NCBI GenBank assembly: GCA_022009775.1
Contig: CP091723.1
Span: 682,001 to 746,000, forward strand
DNA: 64,000 nucleotides
Source of the DNA: Christensenella sp.
Lineage (GTDB): Bacteria; Bacillota; Clostridia; Christensenellales; CAG-917
Direction of reading: 5' to 3'
The stretch's first letter is position 1, and each line of letters opens with the position of its first letter. Below the pieces are notes generated by a model. It did no database searches. It was given only the letters and a program-made list of their open reading frames with translations, and was not told the DNA's origin. This document shows, piece after piece, positions 47,768 to 56,528 of this stretch. A program made the translations under genes and the position numbers.

Positions 47768-49399
47768 ATGACGAAAAAAGATTTGCTTTCAAGATTGTAC
47801 CGTCACGGCGTGCAGTTGATGGCGGTGGGAATAATAACGGGAATTTCGGCAGGCATAGTGGTGACTTTCTTCAATATCGCCGCCAAGTTGTTTTCAAAAT
47901 ACGCAAAGGATTTATACGCGCTCGTACGTGAAAATCCCGCATTCATTCCATTGCTCTTTATTGCGCTTGCCATAATCGCATTTGCTATTGCTACGCTTGC
48001 AAAATTCGTGCCTATGGTTCGCGGAAGCGGTATTCCGCAAACGGAAGGAGCGGCAAGGGGTCTGCTTGAACTGAAGTGGTACAAATCGCTTCCGTCAATG
48101 GCGGCGGCATGCCTTGTTTGCATAATATCCGGTCTCACCGCAGGTGCGGAAGGACCGAGTATGTTTATCGGCGCGACTTGCGGAGACGGAGTGAGCAAAA
48201 TGCTCCGTTGCACCGATATGGAGCGAAGATATCAGCTCACGGGCGGAGCGAGCGCAGGACTTGCAGTGGCGTTCAATGCGCCGCTTACGGGAATCGTCTT
48301 CGCCTTTGAAGAAGCGCACAGACGTTTTACGCCCGCGATATTTATATGTGCGTTCTCGTCCGTGCTTTCGGCAATCATAACGCGCAACGTGCTGTTTGAA
48401 CTCATGCATATGGAAGTGGCTTCCACTTTCACTACGTTCACGCTTGTGCAAATGCCGCTGAAATCGTACGGATACGTTGCAATCGCGGCTGTTCTGAGCG
48501 GTCTATTGGGCTTCGGTTTTTATTCTCTTTGCCTGCTCTCACGCAAAATATTTGCAAAAATTACATTTGCAAAAGGTCTTGGTAAAATGCTCATTCCTTT
48601 CATTGCGGCAGGCGTTTTCGGGCTTATAAGCGTTGCCGTCATGGGTGGCGGACACTCGTTCATTCAGTCTCTCGGCACAAACGGTGCGACAAGAGAACAA
48701 ACGGCTGCTACGATATTCTCTTCCCCCGTCGTCGTATCGTTGTTGCTCGTTCTCGTCATGCGAATTCTTGCAACCGCACTCAATCTCGGCGCAGGCGTGC
48801 CGTGCGGAATATTCATTCCCATGCTTTCCATAGGCGCATGCGTGGGCGCACTCGTTTCAAAACTTTGCGGCGCAATCGGCATGGACGCAGTGTACGGAGA
48901 TTGCATCGTCATGATTTGCATGGCAACGTTCTTTGCGTCAATCGTCAAAGCCCCCATAACCGCAATCGTCATGGTCGTTGAACTCACCTGGCAATTCACG
49001 TTGCTCGTTCCCGTCATTCTCGGCGTATCTTTCGGATATATGGTCAGCGAAATCTTCGGCGCAAAACCGATATACGAAGTCATACTCGACGGCATACTCG
49101 AAGACGAACACGTGCATCTGACGCGTCACTCCTACACCACCACGATAGAAGAAGGCTCGATTGCGATGAACAAACCCATACGAGACGTTTTGTGGCCGGG
49201 CAACCTGCTTATCCGCTCCATAAAACGCGGTGACGAAATCGTGGTCGCCGCATCGGATACGGTGCTACGTGCCGGTGACGAAATCACCGTCCAAACTGAA
49301 TGCGTCGACTTCGAACTCTTCAAAACGTGGGTTGACGAAATCGTAAAACCTAGAAAACTCGCGCCTCATCGCAAAGCAAATAAAAAAACGAAACAATAA
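47768..49399 (+). CDS. ClC family chloride channel/transporter with RCK-C domain
   Basis: 543 residues. Membrane part with the ClC anion-site motifs GSGIPQTEG (near 85), GAEGPSMFIG (near 125; the gating Glu is present) and GIFIPML (near 345). Residues about 450-520 are a TrkA-C/RCK-C regulatory domain. The gating Glu is common to exchangers and channels, so the mechanism is undecided. Followed by a strong hairpin terminator. Confidence 0.93.
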   Translation: MTKKDLLSRLYRHGVQLMAVGIITGISAGIVVTFFNIAAKLFSKYAKDLYALVRENPAFIPLLFIALAIIAFAIATLAKFVPMVRGSGIPQTEGAARGLLELKWYKSLPSMAAACLVCIISGLTAGAEGPSMFIGATCGDGVSKMLRCTDMERRYQLTGGASAGLAVAFNAPLTGIVFAFEEAHRRFTPAIFICAFSSVLSAIITRNVLFELMHMEVASTFTTFTLVQMPLKSYGYVAIAAVLSGLLGFGFYSLCLLSRKIFAKITFAKGLGKMLIPFIAAGVFGLISVAVMGGGHSFIQSLGTNGATREQTAATIFSSPVVVSLLLVLVMRILATALNLGAGVPCGIFIPMLSIGACVGALVSKLCGAIGMDAVYGDCIVMICMATFFASIVKAPITAIVMVVELTWQFTLLVPVILGVSFGYMVSEIFGAKPIYEVILDGILEDEHVHLTRHSYTTTIEEGSIAMNKPIRDVLWPGNLLIRSIKRGDEIVVAASDTVLRAGDEITVQTECVDFELFKTWVDEIVKPRKLAPHRKANKKTKQ

Positions 49400-49420
49400 G
49401 TTTAAATGTCGATTATACAA

Positions 49421-49462
49421 ATATAAACCCGCTTTTAGTACAAAGGCGGGTTTATATTTTGC
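49421..49462 (+). terminator. terminator of the ClC gene
   Basis: ATATAAACCCGC pairs with GCGGGTTTATAT around a 13-nt loop, followed by TTTTG. Confidence 0.75.
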
Positions 49463-49536
49463 AAACTTTGCAAAGCAATGATATTTGTATAAAATGTGGC
49501 AGACAATACGGTTTGCCTACCCTACGCTTGATTTAT

Positions 49537-49619
49537 AAAACGGCAATATTTAGATGAAGAGCAAAGAAACACCCCTTGTTCGGCAACCCTAATATATATC
49601 AATATATTGTATGGCTCCG
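49537..49619. repeat. nested-hairpin repeat, copy 4a (degenerate)
   Basis: Left arm AAAACGGCAATATT, then ATGAAGAGCAAAG and the core CAAC-CCTA-ATATAT...ATATAT. The right half is degenerate and lacks the GA-GTTG side. Confidence 0.55.
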
Positions 49620-49637
49620 CCCTATCCTATAAAGTGT

Positions 49638-49785
49638 GTAAAACGGCAATATTGCGATGCATAACAAGAAAGGCACGGCTTTGAAAAAACACGATATTTG
49701 GATGAAGAACAAGAAATAGCCACACTATCGGCAACCCTAATGTACAAGCAGTACATGAGTTGACAGACAAGGTATCTTGACAATC
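49638..49785. repeat. nested-hairpin repeat, copy 4b (partly rearranged)
   Basis: A left arm identical to copy 4c for over 40 bp is followed by a second left arm (GGATGAAGAACAAG). An intact core CAAC-CCTA-ATGTAC, loop AAGCA, GTACAT-GA-GTTG lies at 49732-49762. The middle stem is poor. Confidence 0.65.
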
Positions 49786-49800
49786 CTAAGTTTGATTTAT

Positions 49801-49926
49801 AAAACGGCAATATTGCGATGCATAACAAGAAAGGCACGGCTTGAACCAAAACCCAACGTACTCAAATGTACGTGATTTTGGGACAAGTCGTGCCTGACAA
49901 AGTTAGGCGCGCAATAGTGCCGTTTT
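49801..49926. repeat. nested-hairpin repeat, copy 4c
   Basis: Outer arms 49801-49817 and 49910-49926 pair at 16 of 17. Middle arms AGGCACGGCTTG and CAAGTCGTGCCT (49884-49895) pair at 11 of 12. Inner CAAAA-CCCA-ACGTAC, loop TCAAAT, GTACGT-GA-TTTTG. The right arm overlaps the oadB stop codon. Confidence 0.85.
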
Positions 49927-51127
49927 AGCCGAAGACGGCAAGAAGGAAGCCTGCCGCAACCGCCGACCCTATAACACCTGCAACGTTCGGTCCCATGGCG
50001 TGCATGAGAAGATAGTTGCCTTTGTTGTATTGAAGGCCTACGGTGTTGGAAACACGGGCTGCCATAGGCACTGCGGATACGCCTGCAGAACCGATGAGCG
50101 GATTGATTTTGCCTTTCGACAAGACGTAAAGAAGTTTGCCGATGAGAAGTCCGCAAATGGTTGCAAGAACGAAACCTGCAAGACCAAGGAACACAATTTT
50201 GATTGTGTTGAGCGTAAGGAACGTAGAGCCGACTGCTGTTGCACCGACGGAAATACCAAGGAACAACGTGACGATGTTCATAAGCGCGTTCTGTGCAGTG
50301 TCGCTGAGACGGTCGGTTACGCCGCATTCTTTGAGCAAGTTGCCGAACATAAGGCTGCCGAGAAGCGGAGCAACGGACGGCAAAAGCAAGGATACGACTA
50401 TCGTGACGAGAATCGGGAAGATAACCTTCTCTTTCTTGCTTACGGGACGAGTCGCCTGCATGACGGTCATGCGCTCTTTCTTCGTTGTGAGCATCTTCAT
50501 GAACGGGGGTTGCAGAAGCGGAATAAGTGCCATATACGAATATGCCGCAACCGCAATAGGTGCAAGAAGTTCAGGCGCAAGCGATTTTGTCAGGAAGATA
50601 GCCGTCGGACCGTCCGCACCTGCGATGATAGAAATGGAAGCCGCTTGACCACCCGTGAATCCCATTGCCGCGGCAAGGATAAGCACGAGATAAATACCGC
50701 CTTGTGCCGCCGCACCGAGAATGAGCGAACTGGGTCTTGAAAGCATCGGACCGAAGTCGGTCATTGCGCCTACGCCCATAAATATGATGCAGGGATAAAC
50801 GCCGGTCTTGACGCCAATGTAAAGGATGTCGAGCAATCCGCCGTGTTGCAGAACGTTGAGATAATCAACGCCGTTTGCAACGGCAGCGTCTCCCGTCCAC
50901 CAGTCCGCATGGAAGATTTTGTCTCCGTCGAGTGCGGGAAGGTTTGTGAGAAGCATGCCGAACGCAATGCCGACAAGAAGCAACGGCTCAAATTTCTTTT
51001 TGATGCCGAGATACAAGAAGAACAACGCAACGATGATCATCACGAGCGATTGCCAACCGCCTTCCGCTCCGAAAAGACGATAACCGCTGTTGTTCCATAT
51101 ATTTTTCAATATTTCGCCGATATCCAT
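49925..51127 (-). CDS. oadB: sodium-pumping decarboxylase, beta subunit
   Basis: 400 residues, about ten membrane helices. It couples decarboxylation of carboxybiotin to Na+ export. Typical OadB/MmdB/GcdB motifs include GADGPTAIFLT (near residue 170), with the membrane Asp implicated in Na+ transport, and GSAGVSAVPMAARV in the C-terminal half. Last gene of a four-gene operon. Oxaloacetate is the likely substrate given the alpha subunit, but methylmalonyl-CoA types look alike in this subunit. Confidence 0.95.
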   Translation of the reverse strand: MDIGEILKNIWNNSGYRLFGAEGGWQSLVMIIVALFFLYLGIKKKFEPLLLVGIAFGMLLTNLPALDGDKIFHADWWTGDAAVANGVDYLNVLQHGGLLDILYIGVKTGVYPCIIFMGVGAMTDFGPMLSRPSSLILGAAAQGGIYLVLILAAAMGFTGGQAASISIIAGADGPTAIFLTKSLAPELLAPIAVAAYSYMALIPLLQPPFMKMLTTKKERMTVMQATRPVSKKEKVIFPILVTIVVSLLLPSVAPLLGSLMFGNLLKECGVTDRLSDTAQNALMNIVTLFLGISVGATAVGSTFLTLNTIKIVFLGLAGFVLATICGLLIGKLLYVLSKGKINPLIGSAGVSAVPMAARVSNTVGLQYNKGNYLLMHAMGPNVAGVIGSAVAAGFLLAVFG

Positions 51128-51139
51128 ACGAGTTGCTCC

Positions 51140-51532
51140 TTACAGAAGTTCGACGAGCGGAGTGCCGGTTCCGACGGTTGCGCCTTTCTGAACGAAGACT
51201 TGACCGATTTTGCCGTCTCTTTCCGCATAAATCTCGTTTTCCATCTTCATGGCTTCGAGAACGACGAGCACGTCGCCTTTCTTGACTTGTTGACCGCTTG
51301 TGACCTTCACTGCGTTGATGTTGCCGGGCATAGGTGCGACGACTGCGTTTGCGACTGTGCCTGCAGGAGCGGCGGCAGGTGCTGCCGTCGGTGCGACGGT
51401 CTGTGCTACGGGTGCAGCGACTGCGGGTGCGGATTGCGGAAGAGCGGCTTCGTATTCTGCTTGAATGACCGCTTCGCCCTTTTCCACTTCAACTTCGTAT
51501 ATTTTGCCGTTGAGCGTAACTTTGTAAATCAT
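51140..51532 (-). CDS. biotin carboxyl carrier subunit of the decarboxylase
   Basis: 130 residues. A short N-terminal strand region, then an Ala/Pro-rich flexible linker (about 30-62), then a biotinyl domain with the biotinylated Lys in EAMKMENE (near residue 96). It shuttles carboxybiotin between the alpha and beta subunits. Here the carrier is a separate protein rather than the C-terminal end of the alpha subunit. Overlaps the gamma gene by four bases. Confidence 0.95.
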   Translation of the reverse strand: MIYKVTLNGKIYEVEVEKGEAVIQAEYEAALPQSAPAVAAPVAQTVAPTAAPAAAPAGTVANAVVAPMPGNINAVKVTSGQQVKKGDVLVVLEAMKMENEIYAERDGKIGQVFVQKGATVGTGTPLVELL

Positions 51533-51972
51533 TTTTCTTCTCCTTCCGCGTCCACGCGTTTAATGGATTTGAAGCGCAACTCGTTGAGCGGAGTTTGCGT
51601 TGCGTCTGCGACGATTGCCATAATCATAGCCGCATCGCGTTCGTCGGTGTTGACGAGTTTGAGTTCTCCGCAAGTGCCGTTTGCAAGTGCTGGAGCGTCG
51701 GTTGTCGCAGAAGCGTCGTCTTCCACTTTCCCTTTTTTCTTCCAAAACGCCATTTTTTCTTTTGCGTTTTGAACTTTTTGCGCCCATTCGGGATGTTTTT
51801 CCCTAAGTTTGTCGCTGCTCTCGAAAATCTTGCCTTCGAGTTGAACGATGAGCATAAGCAGGATGAGAACTATAAACACGATGACTATGCCTATGACCGC
51901 AAGCAAAAGCGCGTCAACGACTTCCAACGGTTTGTTCTTATCGAGTATGCCGCTTAACAAAATAGCATTCAT
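51529..51972 (-). CDS. oadG: sodium-pumping decarboxylase, gamma subunit
   Basis: 147 residues from the ATG at 51972 (MNAILLSGILD) after CAGGAG. One N-terminal membrane helix (about 18-42) and a hydrophilic tail; the subunit anchors alpha to beta. The C-terminal part ELKLVNTDERDAAMIMAIVAD is typical of the OadG family. Placed between alpha and carrier genes. Confidence 0.85.
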   Translation of the reverse strand: MNAILLSGILDKNKPLEVVDALLLAVIGIVIVFIVLILLMLIVQLEGKIFESSDKLREKHPEWAQKVQNAKEKMAFWKKKGKVEDDASATTDAPALANGTCGELKLVNTDERDAAMIMAIVADATQTPLNELRFKSIKRVDAEGEEK

Positions 51973-51983
51973 AACCACTCCTG

Positions 51984-53381
51984 TTATTCTTCGACGGGTG
52001 CGATGGTATATTTGACGATTTTCTCTTCTTTAGCCTTGCGAGCAGCAAAGAATTTCTCCGTAACTTGCGGGAAAAGGATGTAAGAAAGCACGTCTTCGTC
52101 GCACTTTGCCGTGTCGCCGAGTTCCGCTTTGGTCTTTTCAAAGACGGGTTCGAGCGTGTCTGCGTATCTACCTTCGATTGGTTTCTCGTCGCCGAGAACT
52201 TTTGCCATAACGTCGGGATTGATGGGAGCGGGCGACGTGCCGTATTCACCGCGGCAATACGCCTTGACTTCCTTTGAAATGTTCTTGTATCTCTCGCCTG
52301 CGAGCACGTTGTTTGTTGCCTGCACGCCAACCATCTGGCTCATAGGCGTGACGAGTGGCGGATACCCGAGATCCGCTCTGACCTTCGGCGTCTCGATAAG
52401 CACTTGCTCGAACTTGTCCATTGCGTTTTGCGCTTTGAGTTGCGAAACAAGGTTGGAGAGCATGCCGCCCGGCACTTTGTACGTGAGCGCATCGGTGTCG
52501 GTCGTGAGCATCTTGGGATTGAGAGTTCCGTCTTTGAGATATTCGTCTCTAATGGGCTTGAAATAGTCGTTGACTTGTTTGAGCACATCGTCGTTGAGAC
52601 CTGTTTCGTAACCGAGTTGTTTGAGCGCGATGTTGATTGTCTCGGTTGCAGGTTGGCTCGTGCCGCCGCTGAAGCATGAAGTTGCGGTGTCGATGACGTC
52701 AACGCCCGCTTCGATTGCTTTCATGTAGGTCATATACGCCATACCCGTCGTGCAGTGCGTGTGCAAAACCACAGGAATCTTCACTTCGTTCTTGATTGCG
52801 CCGATAAGTTCGTACGCTTCAAACGGAGTCATCGTGCCTGCCATATCTTTCACGCAGATTGTTGCCACACCCATTTCTTCGAGTTGTTTTGCAAGTTTGG
52901 CAAACGCTTCGAGAGTGTGAACGGGACTTTGCGTATAACTGATTGCGCCCGACACCGTCGCTCCGCACTTGATTGCGGTCTTTGTCGCGGTCTCGAGATT
53001 GCGTACGTCGTTGAGTGCGTCGAAAATACGAATGATGTCGATGCCGTTGTCAACGGATTTCTCGACAAACATCTTCACGATTTCGTCGGGATAATGCTTA
53101 TATCCCAAAAGGTTTTGTCCGCGAAGGAGCATTTGCAACTTCGTATTGGGCATTGCCTTGCGCAAATTTCTCAAACGTTGCCACGGATCTTCGTCCAGAT
53201 ATCTCAAACATACGTCGAACACCGCTCCGCCCCAGCACTCGACGGAATAATATCCCGCTTTGTCCATCGTCGGAAGTATGTCGGCAAACTTCGAATACGG
53301 CAAACGAGTCGCAATCAAAGACTGATTCGCGTCACGCAACACCGTTTCGGTAAAAAGAACTTTCTTGGTTTCTTTTCCCAT
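51984..53381 (-). CDS. oadA: oxaloacetate decarboxylase alpha-type carboxyltransferase subunit
   Basis: 465 residues. HMGL-like TIM barrel with FTETVLRDANQSL at the start, CVKDMAG with the carbamylated Lys region (near 175-180), and metal-site His residues in LHTHCTTG (near 205). The conserved PYC_OADA domain follows, but no fused biotinyl domain, consistent with the separate carrier gene. It transfers carboxylate from oxaloacetate (or pyruvate-derived acids) to biotin. First gene of the operon, with RBS TTGGAGGAC. Confidence 0.94.
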   Translation of the reverse strand: MGKETKKVLFTETVLRDANQSLIATRLPYSKFADILPTMDKAGYYSVECWGGAVFDVCLRYLDEDPWQRLRNLRKAMPNTKLQMLLRGQNLLGYKHYPDEIVKMFVEKSVDNGIDIIRIFDALNDVRNLETATKTAIKCGATVSGAISYTQSPVHTLEAFAKLAKQLEEMGVATICVKDMAGTMTPFEAYELIGAIKNEVKIPVVLHTHCTTGMAYMTYMKAIEAGVDVIDTATSCFSGGTSQPATETINIALKQLGYETGLNDDVLKQVNDYFKPIRDEYLKDGTLNPKMLTTDTDALTYKVPGGMLSNLVSQLKAQNAMDKFEQVLIETPKVRADLGYPPLVTPMSQMVGVQATNNVLAGERYKNISKEVKAYCRGEYGTSPAPINPDVMAKVLGDEKPIEGRYADTLEPVFEKTKAELGDTAKCDEDVLSYILFPQVTEKFFAARKAKEEKIVKYTIAPVEE

Positions 53382-53410
53382 TGTTGTCCTCCAAAAATGA
53401 ATTCATTGTG

Positions 53411-53439
53411 ATTATAACAAATTAAATCGTCAATCACAA
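53411..53439 (-). promoter_or_regulatory. promoter of the decarboxylase operon
   Basis: On the minus strand: -35 TTGTGA (53439-53434), 17-nt spacer, -10 TATAAT (53416-53411), 30 bp before the ATG. The stretch 53440-53701 beyond it is AT-rich and shows nothing else. Confidence 0.7.
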
Positions 53440-53701
53440 CAGATTGCAAATAAATAGATAAAAAAATATTTATTTAATATATATGATAACTCTCGCGCAT
53501 AGGCGTAACTGCGACAAAATCCGCCAAGTTAGCGTTTAATTCTCTTTCAACCGCTACATTATAATCGCCGCACTTTTACACTCTTCACATTTCTTTATCG
53601 CATTATAAAAAACAAAAAGCAACAAAAGCGCACCGCCTTGCAAAAAAACGCTGCTTTACACAATAACGGCAACAATGAACCCCCAACCTTTTCAAAAATT
53701 A

Positions 53702-53730
53702 TTGACATCGTCCGCGTCGTATGATATTAT
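53702..53730 (+). promoter_or_regulatory. tRNA-Ser promoter
   Basis: -35 TTGACA, 17-nt spacer, -10 TATTAT (53725-53730), 40 bp before the tRNA. Confidence 0.75.
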
Positions 53731-53770
53731 AAGCAGGCTGACAAAATCGTTTGTCACAAATTTCGACCGT

Positions 53771-53862
53771 GGAGAAGTACCCAAGAGGCCGAAGGGGCTC
53801 CCCTGCTAAGGGAGTAGTACGAGTGAATCGTAGCCAGGGTTCAAATCCCTGCTTCTCCGCCA
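53771..53862 (+). tRNA. tRNA-Ser (anticodon GCT)
   Basis: 92 nt with a long variable arm and encoded CCA. Acceptor GGAGAAG/CTTCTCC, anticodon arm CTCCC-CTGCTAA-GGGAG (GCT), T-loop TTCAAAT. It borders the AT-rich defence island. Confidence 0.96.
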
Positions 53863-53870
53863 AGAAAGAG

Positions 53871-53911
53871 AAATACGAACACCGTTTTTCAATGGCGTTC
53901 GTATTTTTTTA
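53871..53911 (+). terminator. tRNA-Ser terminator
   Basis: AAATACGAAC pairs with GTTCGTATTT, followed by TTTTTTT. Confidence 0.8.
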
Positions 53912-54044
53912 TACAATGTTTAAGTCCCCGCCAAAGTGCCAATTGAAATTTTAATTAAAAATTTTCATTTAGATGAACAAAGAATCGCTTGCTATTATTC
54001 GCGTTTTAGAATATAATATAAGCAAGAATTTTTGAGGTGACGTT

Positions 54045-55113
54045 ATGTTAAGTTTTATATCTGCAAAAGAAGCCGCGGAAAAATGGAACATTTCGCAAAG
54101 GCGCGTTTCCGTTTTGGCTTCCGAAAACAGAATTAACGGTGCAATGATGGTCGGTAATATGTGGATTATTCCGTCTAATGCAGAAAAACCAATAGATAAA
54201 CGCACAGTGCGCTACGAAAAGAATAAAACCGTAACGCTTAAACCATTTGTAAAGTGGGTAGGCGGAAAAAGCCAACTCGTCGAGCAAATCGAAAAAATGC
54301 TCCCGACAGACGGAGAAAAAGTTTTGACAAAATATGCCGAACCTATGGTTGGCGGTGGTGCATTGTTTTTCAGCATACTTTCCAAATATGATTTTGAAGA
54401 ATTGTATATCAGTGATATAAATGCCGAACTTATAAATGCATATCAAGCCGTTAAAAACGACGTAGATAATTTGATTGCAAAACTTAACGAAATGCAAATG
54501 CTGTTTTTACCTATGGACGAAAATGGCAGAAAATATTTCTACTATACCGTTCGTGAAAGATTTAATTCAACGACATTAACTGGAAGAAACCGCAACTGAA
54601 AAGGCGGCGCAGTTTATTTTCTTGAATAAAACTTGTTTTAACGGGCTGTATCGCGTAAACAGAAAAGGAGAATTTAACGTTCCTATGGGCGCATATAAGA
54701 ATCCAACTATTTGCGACGATGAAAATTTGCGCAATATACACGAGGCATTGCAAAACGTCACTATCGTATGCGGCGATTATTCGTTGTCAAAATCGTTTAT
54801 CGATAAAGATACGTTTGTATATCTCGATCCGCCGTATCGCCCGATTTCCGAAACATCGGGGTTTACGGCTTATAATTCAGACGTGTTTGATGACGAGGAA
54901 CAAATTAGACTATCTAAGTTTATCGACGAAATCAATCTTTCGGGCGCAAAAATCGTTTTAAGCAATTCCGATCCGAAAAACGTAAATGAAGAAGATAATT
55001 TCTTTGATGATTTGTATAAGAACTACAAAATAAATCGCGTTGAAGCAAGCCGAGCAATAAACAGCAAAGGCGATAAACGCGGCAAAATAAACGAATTGCT
55101 TATTTGCAATTAG
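54045..55113 (+). CDS. Dam-type DNA adenine methyltransferase with N-terminal HTH (frameshifted)
   Basis: 355 residues after removing one base near 54578-54579; the corrected junction reads EETATEKAAQFIFLNKTCFNG. Residues 1-55 (SAKEAAEKWNISQRRVSVLA) form an excisionase-like HTH. From residue 65 follows the alpha-class N6-adenine methylase: KWVGGKSQLVEQI (motif X), EPMVGGGALFF (motif I) and DPPYRP (motif IV). Relatives of M.DpnII/M.MboI methylate GATC; specificity here is inferred. The RBS GAGGTGA precedes the ATG. First gene of the island; the HTH may autoregulate the cluster. Confidence 0.88.
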
Positions 55114-55123
55114 GAGGGTAAAT

Positions 55124-55663
55124 ATGATAAAGAGTGGTAAAGGCGGGGGAAATACTCGAACAGGATTAGTTTTTGAAGGCAAAACCGATTTGTCTACTTT
55201 TCTCATGCAACAACCACATTATTCTGTTGTTGGTCATGAAGTTTTTTATGATGACAAGAAAGTGGCTGAAGTTTATAAAAAACATAGTTTTTATTCGGTA
55301 TTTCTCAAAAATCTTGAAATTGACTGGACAAAGCATATTTCTAAACGCTTGTTGCCAGATGATAGCATTTTTGTATTGTTGAATAACGTTTTGTTCATTA
55401 TTGAATGCAAACATCAAGAAGTTGCAGGTTCAGTCGATGAAAAATTGCAAACGTGTGATTTTAAGAAAAAACAATATAAAAAATTGATGTCGGCTGCAAA
55501 TATCGATGTTGAATACATCTATTTGTTGGATAATTGGTTCAGAAAGGAACAGTACGTAGATGTGTTGGATTATATCCATTCTGTCGGTTGTGATTACTAT
55601 TTTGAATATATTCCATTGACTAGATTGGGATTGCCTGTTCCGCCGGAACTCGTTGAAGACTAA
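55124..55663 (+). CDS. probable type II restriction endonuclease (PD-(D/E)XK)
   Basis: 179 residues. SGKGGGNTRTGLVFE at the N-terminus and FIIECKHQEVAGSVDEKLQTCDFKKKQY (read in parts: the ECK triad near residue 92, then VDEKLQT) fit a PD-(D/E)XK nuclease core with an acidic residue in the preceding strand. It lies 10 bp after the Dam-type gene and 7 bp before a second methylase gene, the typical restriction-modification arrangement. The recognition site cannot be read from sequence; it is not recognisably R.DpnII. Confidence 0.72.
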   Translation: MIKSGKGGGNTRTGLVFEGKTDLSTFLMQQPHYSVVGHEVFYDDKKVAEVYKKHSFYSVFLKNLEIDWTKHISKRLLPDDSIFVLLNNVLFIIECKHQEVAGSVDEKLQTCDFKKKQYKKLMSAANIDVEYIYLLDNWFRKEQYVDVLDYIHSVGCDYYFEYIPLTRLGLPVPPELVED

Positions 55664-55670
55664 CATATAT

Positions 55671-56414
55671 ATGGCAAAGAAAAACATACCTATACAGCCC
55701 GAAAATTTCGAACTCAAAACCAATACCATTTGGGCATTCCCTGATCGCGGTAAATGGGCAACGCACGACGCTAAATATCGTGGAAATTGGTCGCCTTATA
55801 TTCCGAGAAATGTAATTCTACGTTATTCGAAAGAGAACGACACTGTTTTGGATCAGTTTGTCGGCGGCGGCACTACTGCCGTAGAAGCAAAACTTACGAA
55901 CAGAAATTTTATCGGAGTGGACATAAATCCGAATGCGCTCAAAATTACAAAAAGCAAATTGAATTTTGAGTGTGAGTTTAACCCTACGATTGAAATTATG
56001 CAAGGCGACGCGCGAAGTCTTGCGACGATTGCAGACGATTCTGTCGATTTGATTTGTACGCATCCGCCGTATGCAGATATTATCCATTACAGCGAAGATA
56101 TTGACGGTGATATGTCGCTTATGCCAATGAAAGACTTTTTGTTTGAAATCGGCAAAGTCGCAGAAGAATGTTATAGGGTATTGAAAAAGGACAAGTTTTG
56201 CGCTATACTTATGGGAGATATGCGCAAAAAAGGTATGGTACAGCCATTAGCATTTGAAACAATGCGTATTTTTGAAATGGCGGGTTTCAAAACGAAAGAA
56301 ATTATAATCAAAGAACAACACAACTGCAAAGCCACGGGCTATTGGAAGACAAACAGCATAAAGTTCAACTTCTTACTACTCGCCCACGAGTATTTGTTTG
56401 TGTTTAAGAAATAA
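55671..56414 (+). CDS. DNA methyltransferase, N4/N6 (beta-like) class
   Basis: 247 residues from the ATG at 55671 (MAKKNIPIQPENFELKT), without a clear RBS, so translation may be coupled to the gene before. Motif IV THPPYADIIHYS lies near residue 125 and the AdoMet-binding DQFVGGGTT near 60. A two-methylase/one-nuclease layout resembles DpnII-type systems, where the second enzyme protects single-stranded or second-strand sites (inference). Confidence 0.85.
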   Translation: MAKKNIPIQPENFELKTNTIWAFPDRGKWATHDAKYRGNWSPYIPRNVILRYSKENDTVLDQFVGGGTTAVEAKLTNRNFIGVDINPNALKITKSKLNFECEFNPTIEIMQGDARSLATIADDSVDLICTHPPYADIIHYSEDIDGDMSLMPMKDFLFEIGKVAEECYRVLKKDKFCAILMGDMRKKGMVQPLAFETMRIFEMAGFKTKEIIIKEQHNCKATGYWKTNSIKFNFLLLAHEYLFVFKK

Positions 56415-56528
56415 CTAATGAAACTAGAGTTTGGAATTAGAGGCTCTTTACAAGGGCACGGAAGACATACTTAAGAAAACAATACTCTTGTTATTTTAAT
56501 TAGAAACTATTTTTAAAGGAGATACAAA

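Noticed and set aside
55124..56414. Naming the restriction system DpnII
   Set aside because: The Dam-type and second methylase fit, but the 179-residue nuclease is too short and not recognisably DpnB, so specificity is left open.
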